Shown piece by piece: positions 1-8,207 of a stretch of 39,482 bases of DNA. The notes beneath the pieces were generated by a model. The model saw only the letters and a program-made list of their open reading frames with translations. It searched no databases and was not told the DNA's origin. Source of the DNA: CABQCM01 sp965145485. GTDB lineage: Bacteria; Bacillota; Clostridia; Oscillospirales; Acutalibacteraceae. The stretch's first letter is position 1. The number at the start of each line of letters is the position of its first letter. Location of the stretch: contig CBCTCU010000028.1 in NCBI GenBank assembly GCA_965145485.1, positions 1 through 39,482 of the forward strand. The letters are read 5' to 3'. Both the position numbers and the translations under genes were made by a program.

Positions 1-2152
1 TCACGTTGTAGACATAGAAGCCATAGACCGTCTGGGGGCTGACGTCGTAGTGCGGCCCATTGAAGTCGCCGATGAGGATCTTGAAGCCCGAGGCCACGAT
101 CTTGTCGGCCTCATCCTGGCTGGCGATGGTATAGGTCTTGGAGGCGTCACGGTAGAAATAACCGTATGTGTCATCCATCTGCTCTTCGAGATTCATGAAA
201 TCGGCCGCCGGCATGTTCATTCCGCCGCCTGCAAACTCGGTATTATAGCTGTTGGCGTCGTCGTAGAACATGGTAAAGCCAACGCCCGCTCCATCGGCAA
301 GGCCCTCATCGTACTCAAAGTAGCCGCCGTAACGGATCTCGTCGCCCTCCATGACGGTCCCCACTTCCAGGGCACCGGTCATGACGTCGGCACGGGACCA
401 CTGGGTCAGATAGGTGGCCGTCTCAGGATCGTTGGGGTCGTTGGCGACATACCCATCGACGCGGTAACCCACCGACGCCTGCAAAGTCGCATAGTCATAG
501 CGGAAGGTCGCCGCAGCATTGTCGCCAAGGTCCTTAGCGGTCCACTCCTTGACCAGGACGGGGTCGGGATCACGCGCATCGCCCAGACGGGCAAAGGTCA
601 GGCCGCTGAGGGTCACAGCCGAGCCGTCGGCCTGCTCCAGACCAAAGACATACTGCTTGCCCACCATGCTGTCGGTCACGTTGAACACAACCGAACCCGC
701 CGTGGCGGCTCCCTCGGTGTTGGCGGTGAATTTCGCCGCCTCAACCAGCACAGGCTCTCCCTCTTCGAGCACATAGGCGTTGAGCGTCACATTCGCATCG
801 GCGCTGCTCGCCAGCATGGCCTCAAAGGAATACTGACCCGCGATCGAGGGGGCGACCGTCAGGTCACTGAAGGTAGCGGCCATCGCACCCGTAAAGGCCA
901 GGCCGACAACCTCGGCGTTGCCCTCGCCGCCCATGACCGCGTCATACTCCACATCCAGCCCATCGGCCGAGGTAGCGAGCTGCGCAGCCGTGTAGCTGAC
1001 CGGGTCAAAATACTTCTCGAGCGTCACGCCCTTGAGGAAATAGTCGGTCGAGTTGTGCAGGACAATTTCAAAGGTGATGGTGTGCCCCGCGCTCTCGGTG
1101 TCGACCGTAAAGGGCAGGTAGCGGGTCTCAAAAGCGCCCGAATCGGCGTCCCCCACCGACGCGATCACGTCGGCCACCGTAACGGTGTACTCGGCGAGAA
1201 CCTTGTCGCCGTCCTTGGCGCGGTAGGTGACCTTATCCTCACCCAGGCTGAACTGGGAGGCCATGTTGAAGGCAAAGGCATACCGCCCTTCCTCCAGCGC
1301 TGCGCCCAGCGAATCCATCAGGATAGCCTGGCCGTCCTCAATCCCGTCGCAGTTGTAGGAAGCGTAGGGCTCGCCGGTGCGGCCGGTGTAGCTCTCCGGG
1401 CCGGAGTAGGATACCAGGTAGGGATTGCTGTCGTCCTTAATGGCCTCGATGGTGGTGTTCTGATCCCGGTTGGCGAGCAGGCCGTCGATCGCGGCGCCGT
1501 CCCAGTCGAAGAGGACCTCGCCGGTGGTCTTATTGACCACCTTGCCGCCGTAGCAGTTGACGTCCTCGTCGCCGTTGAGCATGACGCGAAGCTGCATCTT
1601 GTCGACGCCTTCCTCCACGTCAGCGGCTACAACCTTATACACGGCCGAGACCTCTTTGTACTGATAGCCGAGCGCCTCGTCGGTCAAAACCGGCGCAGCG
1701 TTGATGGTAACGTCGGCGATAAAGGTCTTGGTCTCCTCCACCGGGCGGAACTCCGCGTCGCCCTTCTGCGCGACCCACTGGGGCTCGATGGGCATGGAGT
1801 TGCCGTACTGGGTGTTGTTGAACCAGACCTTGAGCTGGACCTCCAGCTCGTCGCCCTCTTTGAATTTCTCCCGGGGAATGATCACGCTGTGGAACAGCCA
1901 GTTCCCCCCTTTGACCACGGCGTGACGGCCGATGGTCGTGCCGGTTTTCTCATAAATCGGCTTACTGTACTTGTTTTGTGTGCCCTGCTCCGTAGCGGCG
2001 GCATCCAACTGAGAAACATCCCAGCTCTGGATGACGGCGCTCTCGGCGGTGTCCGCGGCCAGCGTGCCAAACCCACAGACGGTGAACAGACCAATCACCA
2101 TCAGCAGGGACAGCAGGCTCGCCAACGGGCGCCTTAAGACGCTGTTGCTCAT
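1..2152 (-). CDS. large secreted protein of unknown function, C-terminus outside window
   Basis: 717 codons are open from the ATG at 2152 to the window edge, so the C-terminus is missing. A well-placed GGAGGG lies 8 nt upstream of the start. The N-terminus MSNSVLRRPLASLLSLLMVIGLF followed by TLAADTAES is a clear signal peptide with probable cleavage near residue 34. The rest is acidic, rich in Asp, Glu, Gly, Thr and Val, and has beta-strand-like alternation, as in surface or extracellular-matrix proteins. I recognise no family: the segments look like repeated beta-sandwich modules but no catalytic motif is visible. A dockerin, sorting signal or S-layer anchor could lie in the missing part. 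It is separated from the ribosomal operon by the rplQ terminator and has its own promoter at 2293-2321. The plus-strand open frame over the same region is a codon-bias shadow. Confidence 0.8.
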   Translation of the reverse strand, partial: MSNSVLRRPLASLLSLLMVIGLFTVCGFGTLAADTAESAVIQSWDVSQLDAAATEQGTQNKYSKPIYEKTGTTIGRHAVVKGGNWLFHSVIIPREKFKEGDELEVQLKVWFNNTQYGNSMPIEPQWVAQKGDAEFRPVEETKTFIADVTINAAPVLTDEALGYQYKEVSAVYKVVAADVEEGVDKMQLRVMLNGDEDVNCYGGKVVNKTTGEVLFDWDGAAIDGLLANRDQNTTIEAIKDDSNPYLVSYSGPESYTGRTGEPYASYNCDGIEDGQAILMDSLGAALEEGRYAFAFNMASQFSLGEDKVTYRAKDGDKVLAEYTVTVADVIASVGDADSGAFETRYLPFTVDTESAGHTITFEIVLHNSTDYFLKGVTLEKYFDPVSYTAAQLATSADGLDVEYDAVMGGEGNAEVVGLAFTGAMAATFSDLTVAPSIAGQYSFEAMLASSADANVTLNAYVLEEGEPVLVEAAKFTANTEGAATAGSVVFNVTDSMVGKQYVFGLEQADGSAVTLSGLTFARLGDARDPDPVLVKEWTAKDLGDNAAATFRYDYATLQASVGYRVDGYVANDPNDPETATYLTQWSRADVMTGALEVGTVMEGDEIRYGGYFEYDEGLADGAGVGFTMFYDDANSYNTEFAGGGMNMPAADFMNLEEQMDDTYGYFYRDASKTYTIASQDEADKIVASGFKILIGDFNGPHYDVSPQTVYGFYVYNV

Positions 2153-2292
2153 AGTTTATACCCTCCTATAATTTTTGCAGACAGAAAATCCTTCTGCATC
2201 GTTATGTGTGCCGGCAGACGTGACCTGTGTCCCCCTGCCCGGCCAGATTCTATGTTCCGCTGCCGTAAAATAGCACCGGTCATATTGCCTTT

Positions 2293-2321
2293 ATCTTAGC
2301 ACAACACGGCGAAAAAGTAAA
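2293..2321 (-). promoter_or_regulatory. sigma-A-type promoter of the secreted protein gene
   Basis: Reading the minus strand, TTTACT (2321-2316) and TAAGAT (2298-2293) are separated by exactly 17 nt. This gives a transcript with a 5' UTR of roughly 135 nt before the ATG at 2152. The same -35 hexamer occurs at the solute-binding protein promoter near 33230. Inferred from consensus match only. Confidence 0.55.
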
Positions 2322-2906
2322 GGGATTGTAGCTGACAAAACCTCGGAAGTGCAGGGTACCCTTGTATATTTTATCAATAATTAACGGATTGTTTAGAGAA
2401 TATTTACAGCTTACCGCCGATATTCTCCAGTTATCAAAAATCAATGGCTATCGCTGTCATACTGCACGTCGGCGCCTTCTCGCTGGTAAACATCGGCTAT
2501 CGCTCCATTACACCCGGCATCCTGACAGAGTTACACTTCTCTGTTCCTCCGGTTTTGCTTTTTTTAAATAGGCAACCACCGCTTTTCCTTTTCTAACGGC
2601 GGGATGCCCCACCTGACTTCTTGCGCAAGCCCTGTCATAACGGGCTTGACCGACGGCTTGATGCCGATTCCAGAGGGCACGGTAGGGTAAGCCGCCAACG
2701 ATTTCAACCTATTTTTATTGCGTTGACAGTCTTAGCGCCAAAAGCCATAAAATAACCTGCTATTTGTTTTTTCCCCTGTTATGGGAATGGTCCGCTGGTT
2801 CCCGACGCAAAAGCTGGTTGCCATAACGATTCCTTGTGCTTAACCGAACGTCTTTCAATCAGGCCCTCCGGCGAAGCGGGGGCCATTGCGCGAATGCCTG
2901 CAAAAC
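2322..2906. other. gene-free spacer between surface protein gene and ribosomal operon
   Basis: About 585 bases without a credible gene. The short open frames lack ribosome binding sites and family resemblance. It holds a small hairpin-forming stretch near 2628-2650 (AAGCCC / GGGCTT) and a 10-bp palindrome AGGGTACCCT near 2353. I see no RNA gene or repeat family I recognise. Confidence 0.5.
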
Positions 2907-2942
2907 AAAAAGCAGTTACCCCTGCCGGGATAACTGCTTTTT
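2907..2942 (-). terminator. rho-independent terminator of the ribosomal operon
   Basis: On the minus strand, AAAAAGCAGTTA pairs with TAACTGCTTTTT around a GC-rich loop, with the T-run extending into TTTGTTTT. It lies 15 nt beyond the rplQ stop codon and closes the 31-gene operon. The A-rich left arm makes it potentially bidirectional. Confidence 0.88.
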
Positions 2943-2957
2943 ATGGCCGACGCTGCC

Positions 2958-3299
2958 TTAGATCAGCTCAATGATCGCCATTTCGGCGGCGTCACCGCGG
3001 CGGGGCCCGATTTTGGTAATGCGGGTATAGCCGCCCGACCGCTCTTTATAAGACGGGCCGATCTCATCAAACAGCTTTTTAACCACCGACTCTTTGGTGA
3101 TGAACGCCATGGCCTGCCTCTTGGCGGCCAGGCTGTCGTCCTTGCCGATGGTGATATACTTCTCCGCCATAGCGCGGACCTCTTTGGCCCGCGTGACGGT
3201 GGTTTCAATCCGGCCGTTCTCCAACAGGCAGGTGACCATGCAGCGAAGCATGGCAAGCCGGTTGTCGGTTTTTCTGCCGAGTTTTCTGGTACCGGGCAT
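2958..3299 (-). CDS. rplQ: 50S ribosomal protein L17
   Basis: 113 residues, the usual length of the compact bacterial L17. The start MPGTRKLGRKTDNRLAMLR and the C-terminal signature GYTRITKIGPRRGDAAEMA are diagnostic. L17 sits on the solvent side of the 50S subunit near the exit tunnel, contacting 23S rRNA. It is the last gene of the operon, 45 nt after rpoA and just before the terminator at 2907-2942. The ecf transporter genes, truA, rplM and rpsI that follow rplQ in many Firmicutes are absent here, so the operon ends at this point. Confidence 0.97.
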   Translation of the reverse strand: MPGTRKLGRKTDNRLAMLRCMVTCLLENGRIETTVTRAKEVRAMAEKYITIGKDDSLAAKRQAMAFITKESVVKKLFDEIGPSYKERSGGYTRITKIGPRRGDAAEMAIIELI

Positions 3300-3344
3300 T
3301 GAAATTCACTCCTTTACCATACGTGATCTAGCGAGAGCAGAGGC

Positions 3345-4292
3345 CTACATATCCTCCTTGCTCAGGCTGAACCCGAGCGACGCCAGCTTGTTGATAACCT
3401 CTTCGAGCGACTTGCGCCCCAGGTTTCGAACCTTCATCATATCCTCTTCGGTTTTGTTGATCAGGTCCTCCACCGTATTGATTCCGGCGCGCTTGAGGCA
3501 GTTGAAGCTGCGCACCGACAAATCCAGCTCCTCGATGGTCATTTCCAGGACCTTTTCCTTGCCGATGTCGTCCTTCTCCACCATGATGTCCGCGTTGTAC
3601 GCGTCACCCGACAGATCGACGAACAGGTTCAGATGCTCGGTGAGGATCTTGGCCGCAAGCGAAACCGCCTCCTTGGCCGAGATCACACCGTTGGTCCAGA
3701 CCTCGATGGTGAGCTTGTCGTAGTCGGTGATCTGCCCCACACGGGTGTTTTCCACCGTGTAGTTGACCTTGAGCACCGGCGTGTAAATGGAATCCAGCGG
3801 GATGACCCCGATGGTCGACTGAGCCTGCTTGTTGCGCTCGGCCGGGACATAGCCGCGGCCCTTGGCCAGGGTCAGCTCGGCCGACAGGCGGCCGCCCTCG
3901 GCCACGCTGGCGATGTGCATGTCGGGGTTGAGGATTTCAACCTCGCTGTCCGCTTTGATCGAGCCGGCGGTCACCTCGCAGGGACCCTCCGCCTCGATAT
4001 AGACCAGCTTGGGGCCTTCGCCGTGGAGCTTGGCGGTCAAACCCTTGAGGTTGAGCACGATCTCGGTGACGTCCTCCTTAACCCCCTCGATGGTGGTGAA
4101 CTCGTGCACCACACCCTCAAACCGGACCACCGTGGCGGCCACGCCGGGGAGGGAGGAAAGCAGCACCCGGCGCAGGCTGTTGCCCAGCGTCGTGCCGTAT
4201 CCGCGCTCAAGAGGCTCTACCGAAAATTTACCATAGGTTCCGTCTGCCGACAGCTCCTCCGTATCAATTCTGGGCTTCTCAATTTCGATCAT
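3345..4292 (-). CDS. rpoA: DNA-directed RNA polymerase alpha subunit
   Basis: 315 residues, normal for Firmicutes. Residues 1 to about 230 form the N-terminal dimerisation and beta/beta'-assembly domain, including the conserved TTLGNSLRRVLLSSLPG motif near residue 35. A short acidic linker leads to the C-terminal domain (about 245-305), whose helix-hairpin-helix motif reads LKRAGINTVEDLI and VRNLGRKSLEEV; this domain contacts UP elements and activators. Its position between rpsD and rplQ is the standard alpha-operon position and ties polymerase supply to ribosome supply. Confidence 0.98.
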   Translation of the reverse strand: MIEIEKPRIDTEELSADGTYGKFSVEPLERGYGTTLGNSLRRVLLSSLPGVAATVVRFEGVVHEFTTIEGVKEDVTEIVLNLKGLTAKLHGEGPKLVYIEAEGPCEVTAGSIKADSEVEILNPDMHIASVAEGGRLSAELTLAKGRGYVPAERNKQAQSTIGVIPLDSIYTPVLKVNYTVENTRVGQITDYDKLTIEVWTNGVISAKEAVSLAAKILTEHLNLFVDLSGDAYNADIMVEKDDIGKEKVLEMTIEELDLSVRSFNCLKRAGINTVEDLINKTEEDMMKVRNLGRKSLEEVINKLASLGFSLSKEDM

Positions 4293-4351
4293 TCAAAACC
4301 CTCCTTGTAGTGCAGAAATCATTCTGCCAATGCGTGTTGCTCCGCCGAATA

Positions 4352-4978
4352 TTACTTGGAGTAGAACTCGACGATGAGATGCTCCTCGACGGGGACGTCG
4401 ATTTCTTCACGGGAAGGCAGATGAAGGACCTTTGCCTCCAGGGTGTTGGCATTGAGATCGAGCCACTGGGGCTTGGGACGGGACGCGTTCGCCTCAATGA
4501 CCGACTTGATCTTTTCGCTCGAGCGGCTCTTTTCGCAGATGGAGACCACGTCGTCGGCCCGCAGCAGGTAGGAAGGAATGTTGACCCGTCTGCCGTTGAC
4601 CTGATAATGGCCGTGCACCACGAGCTGGCGGGCTTCCGCGCGGGAGGACGCCCAGCCCAGACGGTAAACGACGTTGTCCAGACGGCTTTCGAGCAGACGC
4701 AGCAGGTTTTCACCGGTCACGCCCTGCTTCTTCTCGGCCATTTCAAAATAATGGTGGAACTGCCCCTCCAAAACGCCGTAATAACGGCGGGCCTTCTGCT
4801 TCATGCGAAGCTGCAGGCCGTATTCCGAAGCCTTTTTGCGGCCCTGGCCGTGCTGGCCGGGGGCATAGCCCCTGCGGTCAATCGAGCACTTGGCGCTGTA
4901 GCAGCGTTCGCCCTTCAAAAACAGCTTCTGGCCCTCGCGGCGGCAAAGCCTGCACACCGCATCGGTATATCTTGCCAT
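4352..4978 (-). CDS. rpsD: 30S ribosomal protein S4, zinc-type N-terminus
   Basis: 208 residues. S4 binds the 5' domain of 16S rRNA early in assembly. Cysteines at about positions 9, 12, 26 and 31 form a C-x2-C...C-x4-C cluster, the zinc-binding (C+) version of S4. The S4 RNA-binding domain covers about 98-160, with RLDNVVYRLGWASSRAEA and the VNGRRVNIPSY core. In Bacillus rpsD sits outside this operon, whereas here it is in the alpha operon between rpsK and rpoA, as in many Clostridia. S4 is an autogenous repressor in several bacteria; I cannot identify its target here. Confidence 0.97.
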   Translation of the reverse strand: MARYTDAVCRLCRREGQKLFLKGERCYSAKCSIDRRGYAPGQHGQGRKKASEYGLQLRMKQKARRYYGVLEGQFHHYFEMAEKKQGVTGENLLRLLESRLDNVVYRLGWASSRAEARQLVVHGHYQVNGRRVNIPSYLLRADDVVSICEKSRSSEKIKSVIEANASRPKPQWLDLNANTLEAKVLHLPSREEIDVPVEEHLIVEFYSK

Positions 4979-4999
4979 AGTGACACCTCCTGTAAGTGA

Positions 5000-5401
5000 T
5001 TATACGCGCCGTCTTTTGGGCGGGCGGCAGCCATTGTGCGGGATAGGAGTGACGTCCTTGATCAGGCTCACTTCCAGCCCTGCGGTCTGCAGGGCGCGGA
5101 TGGCCGCTTCACGTCCCGAACCGGGACCCTTGACATAAACCTCTACCGATTTGAGACCATGCTCCATCGCAGCCTTGGCAGCCGTCTCGGCGGCAGTCTG
5201 GGCGGCGAAGGGGGTGGATTTGCGCGAGCCGCGGAAACCCATCTCACCCGAAGAAGCCCAGGAAATGGCGTTGCCCTGGACGTCGGTGATGGTCACAATC
5301 GTGTTGTTGAAGGTCGACTGGATATGAACCGCTCCGCGGTCGATATTCTTGCGATCGCGGCGACGGCGGGTGGTGGTAACCTTTTTCCCCTTTGTTGCCA
5401 T
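5000..5401 (-). CDS. rpsK: 30S ribosomal protein S11
   Basis: 133 residues from the ATG at 5401 (MATKGKKVTTTRRRR). An in-frame ATG at 5413 overlaps the only Shine-Dalgarno-like AAAGGA and has no spacing, so the internal ATG is preferred. S11 forms part of the 30S platform and contacts the mRNA exit region. Diagnostic segments are VKGPGSGREAAIRALQ and the C-terminus DVTPIPHNGCRPPKRRRV. It follows rpsM after a GC-rich 128-nt spacer that is longer than usual for this gene pair. Confidence 0.96.
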   Translation of the reverse strand: MATKGKKVTTTRRRRDRKNIDRGAVHIQSTFNNTIVTITDVQGNAISWASSGEMGFRGSRKSTPFAAQTAAETAAKAAMEHGLKSVEVYVKGPGSGREAAIRALQTAGLEVSLIKDVTPIPHNGCRPPKRRRV

Positions 5402-5529
5402 GTAAACACTCATCCTTTCGTATAGGACTGGACCCGGCCCGCTTGCCGGACGCCCCGGCGGTCAAACGCAGGCGCCCCTGGACCGGCTCCGGCGGGAAAG
5501 GCCGGCTTCCCCGCTGTGAACCATCCTGC

Positions 5530-5898
5530 TTATTTCTTCTTGTTGGCGATGGTCTTCTTGGGACCCTTGCGGGTGCGGGCGTTGGTCTTGGAACGCTGGC
5601 CGCGGACCGGCAGGCCCTTGCGGTGGCGAACGCCGCGGTAGCAGCCGATTTCAATCAGACGCTTGATATCAAACGCCGTGTCCCGGCGCAGGTCGCCCTC
5701 CACATGCAGGTTGTGGTCGATGTACTCACGCAGCTTGGAAACGTCGTCCTCCGACAGGTCCTTGACACGGGTGTCGGGATTGACGCCGGTCGCGTTGAGA
5801 ATGTCGTTGGCCGTTTTGCGGCCGATGCCGAAAATATAGGTAAGACCGATCTCCACCCGCTTCTCGCGGGGCAAGTCAACACCTGAAATACGCGCCAT
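5530..5898 (-). CDS. rpsM: 30S ribosomal protein S13
   Basis: 122 residues, typical length. S13 sits at the head of the 30S subunit and bridges to the 50S subunit and the P-site tRNA. The start MARISGVDLPREKRVEIGL, the helix-two-turn-helix segment (about 13-60, with FGIGRKTANDIL) and the tail GQRSKTNARTRKGPKKT are diagnostic. It lies 36 nt downstream of rpmJ. A 128-nt spacer separates it from rpsK. Confidence 0.97.
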   Translation of the reverse strand: MARISGVDLPREKRVEIGLTYIFGIGRKTANDILNATGVNPDTRVKDLSEDDVSKLREYIDHNLHVEGDLRRDTAFDIKRLIEIGCYRGVRHRKGLPVRGQRSKTNARTRKGPKKTIANKKK

Positions 5899-5934
5899 TT
5901 TTTGATTGCACCTCCGTTGTTGAGTTTGCGCAGG

Positions 5935-6048
5935 TTAACCCTGGCGCTGCTTGTGCTTGGGATTCTCACAGATGACCATGACCCGTCCCTTGCGTTTAAT
6001 GATTTTGCATTTATCGCAAATTTTCTTGACAGAAGGTCTGACTTTCAT
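5935..6048 (-). CDS. rpmJ: 50S ribosomal protein L36, zinc form
   Basis: 37 residues from the ATG at 6048 (MKVRPSVKKICDKCK), ending HKQRQG. A GGAGGG lies 6 nt upstream of the ATG. The longer open frame reaching to 6165 has no family match, so its extension is not coding. The C-x2-C...C...H cluster (CDKC, CENPKH) is the zinc-ribbon form of L36. It stabilises 23S rRNA near the base of the L7/L12 stalk. Order infA-rpmJ-rpsM is the standard Firmicutes arrangement. Confidence 0.96.
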   Translation of the reverse strand: MKVRPSVKKICDKCKIIKRKGRVMVICENPKHKQRQG

Positions 6049-6181
6049 TGGATACCCTCCTCTTTGGTCGTACAAGCTTGGGGCGGCACGCCTTGGCGCC
6101 GGTTCCCCCTCCGGCCGCGGACACCGCAAAGTAGCGCCGCGTTTTGCCGGGCGAGGTCCCGCCAAACAAAGCGCCGGACCC

Positions 6182-6400
6182 TTATTTCGAACGCCAAGTA
6201 ATGCGCCCCTTGGTCAGGTCGTATGGCGACATCTCGACCGTGACCTTGTCCCCGGGCAGGATGCGGATGAAATTCATGCGCAGCTTGCCGGAAATATGGG
6301 CCAGAATTTTGTGGCCGTTGGGAAGCTCAACCCGGAATACCGCGTTGGGAAGAGCCTCGACAACCGTCCCTTCGATTTCGATCATATCCTGCTTGGACAT
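6182..6400 (-). CDS. infA: translation initiation factor IF-1
   Basis: 72 residues, the canonical length. It is a single OB-fold covering the whole chain (IEIEGTVVEALPNAVFRVEL, GHKILAHISGKLRMNFIRI, GDKVTVEMSPYDLTKGRI). IF-1 occupies the 30S A site and assists IF-2 and IF-3 in start-codon selection. It lies 12 nt after the KOW-domain gene and 133 nt before rpmJ, a spacer that is GC-rich and hairpin-prone. Confidence 0.98.
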   Translation of the reverse strand: MSKQDMIEIEGTVVEALPNAVFRVELPNGHKILAHISGKLRMNFIRILPGDKVTVEMSPYDLTKGRITWRSK

Positions 6401-6412
6401 GCTTTTTCCCCC

Positions 6413-6655
6413 TCACAATTGTTGCAGCGCTCGTCGTAATTCACGATTCGACCGCAGGGATTGTTCTCCCAATACGGTGCTCGTAACATTAAGGTGAATT
6501 CTTCGTTTGCGTTTGGGACGCTCAAGCGGCCTCTTCTTCCCGTCGGCCAGCAGGAGGTATTCCCCCTCATGCCCCACGACGGCGAGAAAACCGCCCTTGT
6601 CCCGGCCGGCCCTGGAGCAGACCACCCGGCCGATCTCGAGGTTCATCGCCTTCAC
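6413..6655 (-). CDS. KOW-domain RNA-binding protein (ribosomal L14e-like)
   Basis: 80 residues if the GTG at 6655 is used. An in-frame ATG at 6646 (MNLEIGRVVCSRAGRDKG) is equally plausible, since a GGTG core sits 5-6 nt upstream of it. Residues 5-45 form a KOW motif (IGRVVCSRAGRDKGGFLAV), the fold shared by L14e, L24 and L27e, followed by a basic tail (KKRPLERPKRKRRIH). Genes of this kind between map and infA recur in Clostridia and are usually annotated as KOW-domain or L14e-like RNA-binding proteins. The position suggests a role in ribosome or initiation, but no precise function is established that I can cite. Confidence 0.85.
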   Translation of the reverse strand: MKAMNLEIGRVVCSRAGRDKGGFLAVVGHEGEYLLLADGKKRPLERPKRKRRIHLNVTSTVLGEQSLRSNRELRRALQQL

Positions 6656-6666
6656 CTTTCCCTTCT

Positions 6667-7416
6667 TTACGGGCGGGTCATGATGACCGGCCCGTCGGGG
6701 GTGATGGCGACGGTGTGCTCGAAATGCGCCGAAAGGCTGCCGTCGGCCGTGAGCACCGTCCAGCCGTCCGGCTGGACCTTGACTCCCGGGGCGCCAACAT
6801 TAATCATGGGTTCAATCGCCAGGGTCATGCCCGGCAGCAGACGTACGCCCCTTCCAGGCGTACCGAAATTGGGAACTTCAGGCGCTTCATGCAGGCTCGC
6901 GCCTACGCCGTGGCCGACGTACTGTCGAACCACCGAGTAACCGTGCGCCTCGGCCAAGGCCTGCACCGCGTGGCCGATATCGCCGATCCTGCCGCCGGCA
7001 CGCGCCGCCTTGATGCCCTCGTAAAGGCACTGCTGCGTCACGTCCATCAGCCGCTGCGCTTCGGGGGAAACCTCCCCCGCCGCGAAAGTGGCGGCGTTGT
7101 CGCCGTTATAGCCGTTGATCCGGGCGCCAAGGTCAATGCTGACGATGTCGCCCTTTTGAATGATACGCGATTTGCTTGGAATACCGTGAATCACCTGATT
7201 GTTGATGGAGATACAGGCGGTGGCGGGGAAGCCGTTGTAGTTGAGAAAATTGGGCTGTGCGCCCTGGCTGACGATGTAGTCGTGGGCGATCTTGTCGATC
7301 TCGTAGGTCGATACGCCCGGCTCCACCGCCTCGCCCGCCAGCTTTAACGCCCTTGCCGAGATGACGCAGGCCTCTTTCATCAGGCCAAGCTCCCGGCTGG
7401 TTTTGAGCACGATCAT
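6667..7416 (-). CDS. map: methionine aminopeptidase, type I
   Basis: 249 residues. It removes the initiator methionine from nascent proteins. Expected dinuclear-metal ligands are present: D95 (SIDLG), D106 (GDNAATF), H169 (GHGVG), E202 (AIEPM) and E233 (HFEHTV), with substrate-side H77 (VIHGIP). There is no N-terminal zinc-finger or linker extension, so it is the short bacterial type Ia. The start overlaps the adk stop as ATGA, implying translational coupling; the stop is 11 nt before the KOW gene. Confidence 0.98.
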   Translation of the reverse strand: MIVLKTSRELGLMKEACVISARALKLAGEAVEPGVSTYEIDKIAHDYIVSQGAQPNFLNYNGFPATACISINNQVIHGIPSKSRIIQKGDIVSIDLGARINGYNGDNAATFAAGEVSPEAQRLMDVTQQCLYEGIKAARAGGRIGDIGHAVQALAEAHGYSVVRQYVGHGVGASLHEAPEVPNFGTPGRGVRLLPGMTLAIEPMINVGAPGVKVQPDGWTVLTADGSLSAHFEHTVAITPDGPVIMTRP

Positions 7417-8054
7417 ACAGTCGCCTCGATGAGCTTCATGATATCGGCCACCGTCTCGTCCACGCCGTTGCGGTCGCCGTTCACCGAGCGAAGCACCCCG
7501 AGCTCCTCATAAAAGCCCTTGAGAGGCTCGGTCTGCTCGTGGTAGACCTGGATGCGGTCAAGCACCGTCTTGGGATCGTCGTCCTTGCGGATAATCAGCT
7601 CACTGCCGCACTCGTCGCAGATTCCCTCCTGCTTGGGGGGGATATTGACGACATGGTAGCTTGCGCCACACTTCGGGCAGACCCGCCGGCCGGACATACG
7701 GCTGACGATACGCTCGTCGCTGATGGCGATCTCAACCACCAGGTCCATATCGATGCCCATATCGCGCAGAGCCTGTGCCTGCGGAATGGTGCGGGGAAAA
7801 CCGTCGAGGATGTAGCCGTTTTTGCAGTCGTCCTGTGCCAGACGGTCGCGGATAATACCGATGACCACCTCGTCGGGGACCAGCTTACCCTCCTCAACAA
7901 AAGCCTTGGCTTTTTGGCCCATCTCGGTGCCGGAATGCATAGCCTCACGGATAATATTACCGGTCGAGATGGTGGGAATGCCGAGCTTTTTGTTCAGCAC
8001 GGCCGCCAGGGTGCCTTTTCCGGCGCCGGGAGCGCCGAGTAGAATCATTTTCAT
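7413..8054 (-). CDS. adk: adenylate kinase with zinc LID
   Basis: 213 residues. It catalyses ATP + AMP = 2 ADP. The P-loop GAPGAGKGT is at 7-15 and the NMP-binding segment is near 30-60. The LID domain (about 122-160) carries C126, C129, C146 and C149, the four-cysteine zinc site typical of Gram-positive enzymes. The usual STGD segment reads STGN here, a small variation in the AMP-binding region. It overlaps map by 4 nt and is separated from secY by a 153-nt spacer with a strong hairpin. Confidence 0.98.
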   Translation of the reverse strand: MKMILLGAPGAGKGTLAAVLNKKLGIPTISTGNIIREAMHSGTEMGQKAKAFVEEGKLVPDEVVIGIIRDRLAQDDCKNGYILDGFPRTIPQAQALRDMGIDMDLVVEIAISDERIVSRMSGRRVCPKCGASYHVVNIPPKQEGICDECGSELIIRKDDDPKTVLDRIQVYHEQTEPLKGFYEELGVLRSVNGDRNGVDETVADIMKLIEATV

Positions 8055-8153
8055 ACAATGACCAATCCTTTCTCATGGCTGAGGGACAAGGCGCCCGGCC
8101 GGACCAAAACGGCCTGCCAGGTCACGATTGCCCCCGCCAGCACGGTCGGACCG

Positions 8154-8182
8154 GGCCGGAGGAAGAGTTTCACCCTCCGGCC
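8154..8182 (-). other. strong hairpin in the secY-adk spacer
   Basis: GGCCGGAGG pairs perfectly with CCTCCGGCC around an 11-nt loop, 25 nt after the secY stop. There is no T-run after it, so it is not a standard terminator. It may protect a processed 3' end or slow polymerase. Seen in sequence; function is inference. Confidence 0.5.
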
Positions 8183-8207
8183 ACGGAAAACATCCAACTT
8201 GGTACGG

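Noticed and set aside
50..2137. Plus-strand 695-codon open frame opposite the secreted protein gene
   Set aside because: No ribosome binding site or family features; the minus-strand frame has signal peptide, promoter and RBS. The long antisense frame comes from GC-rich third positions.
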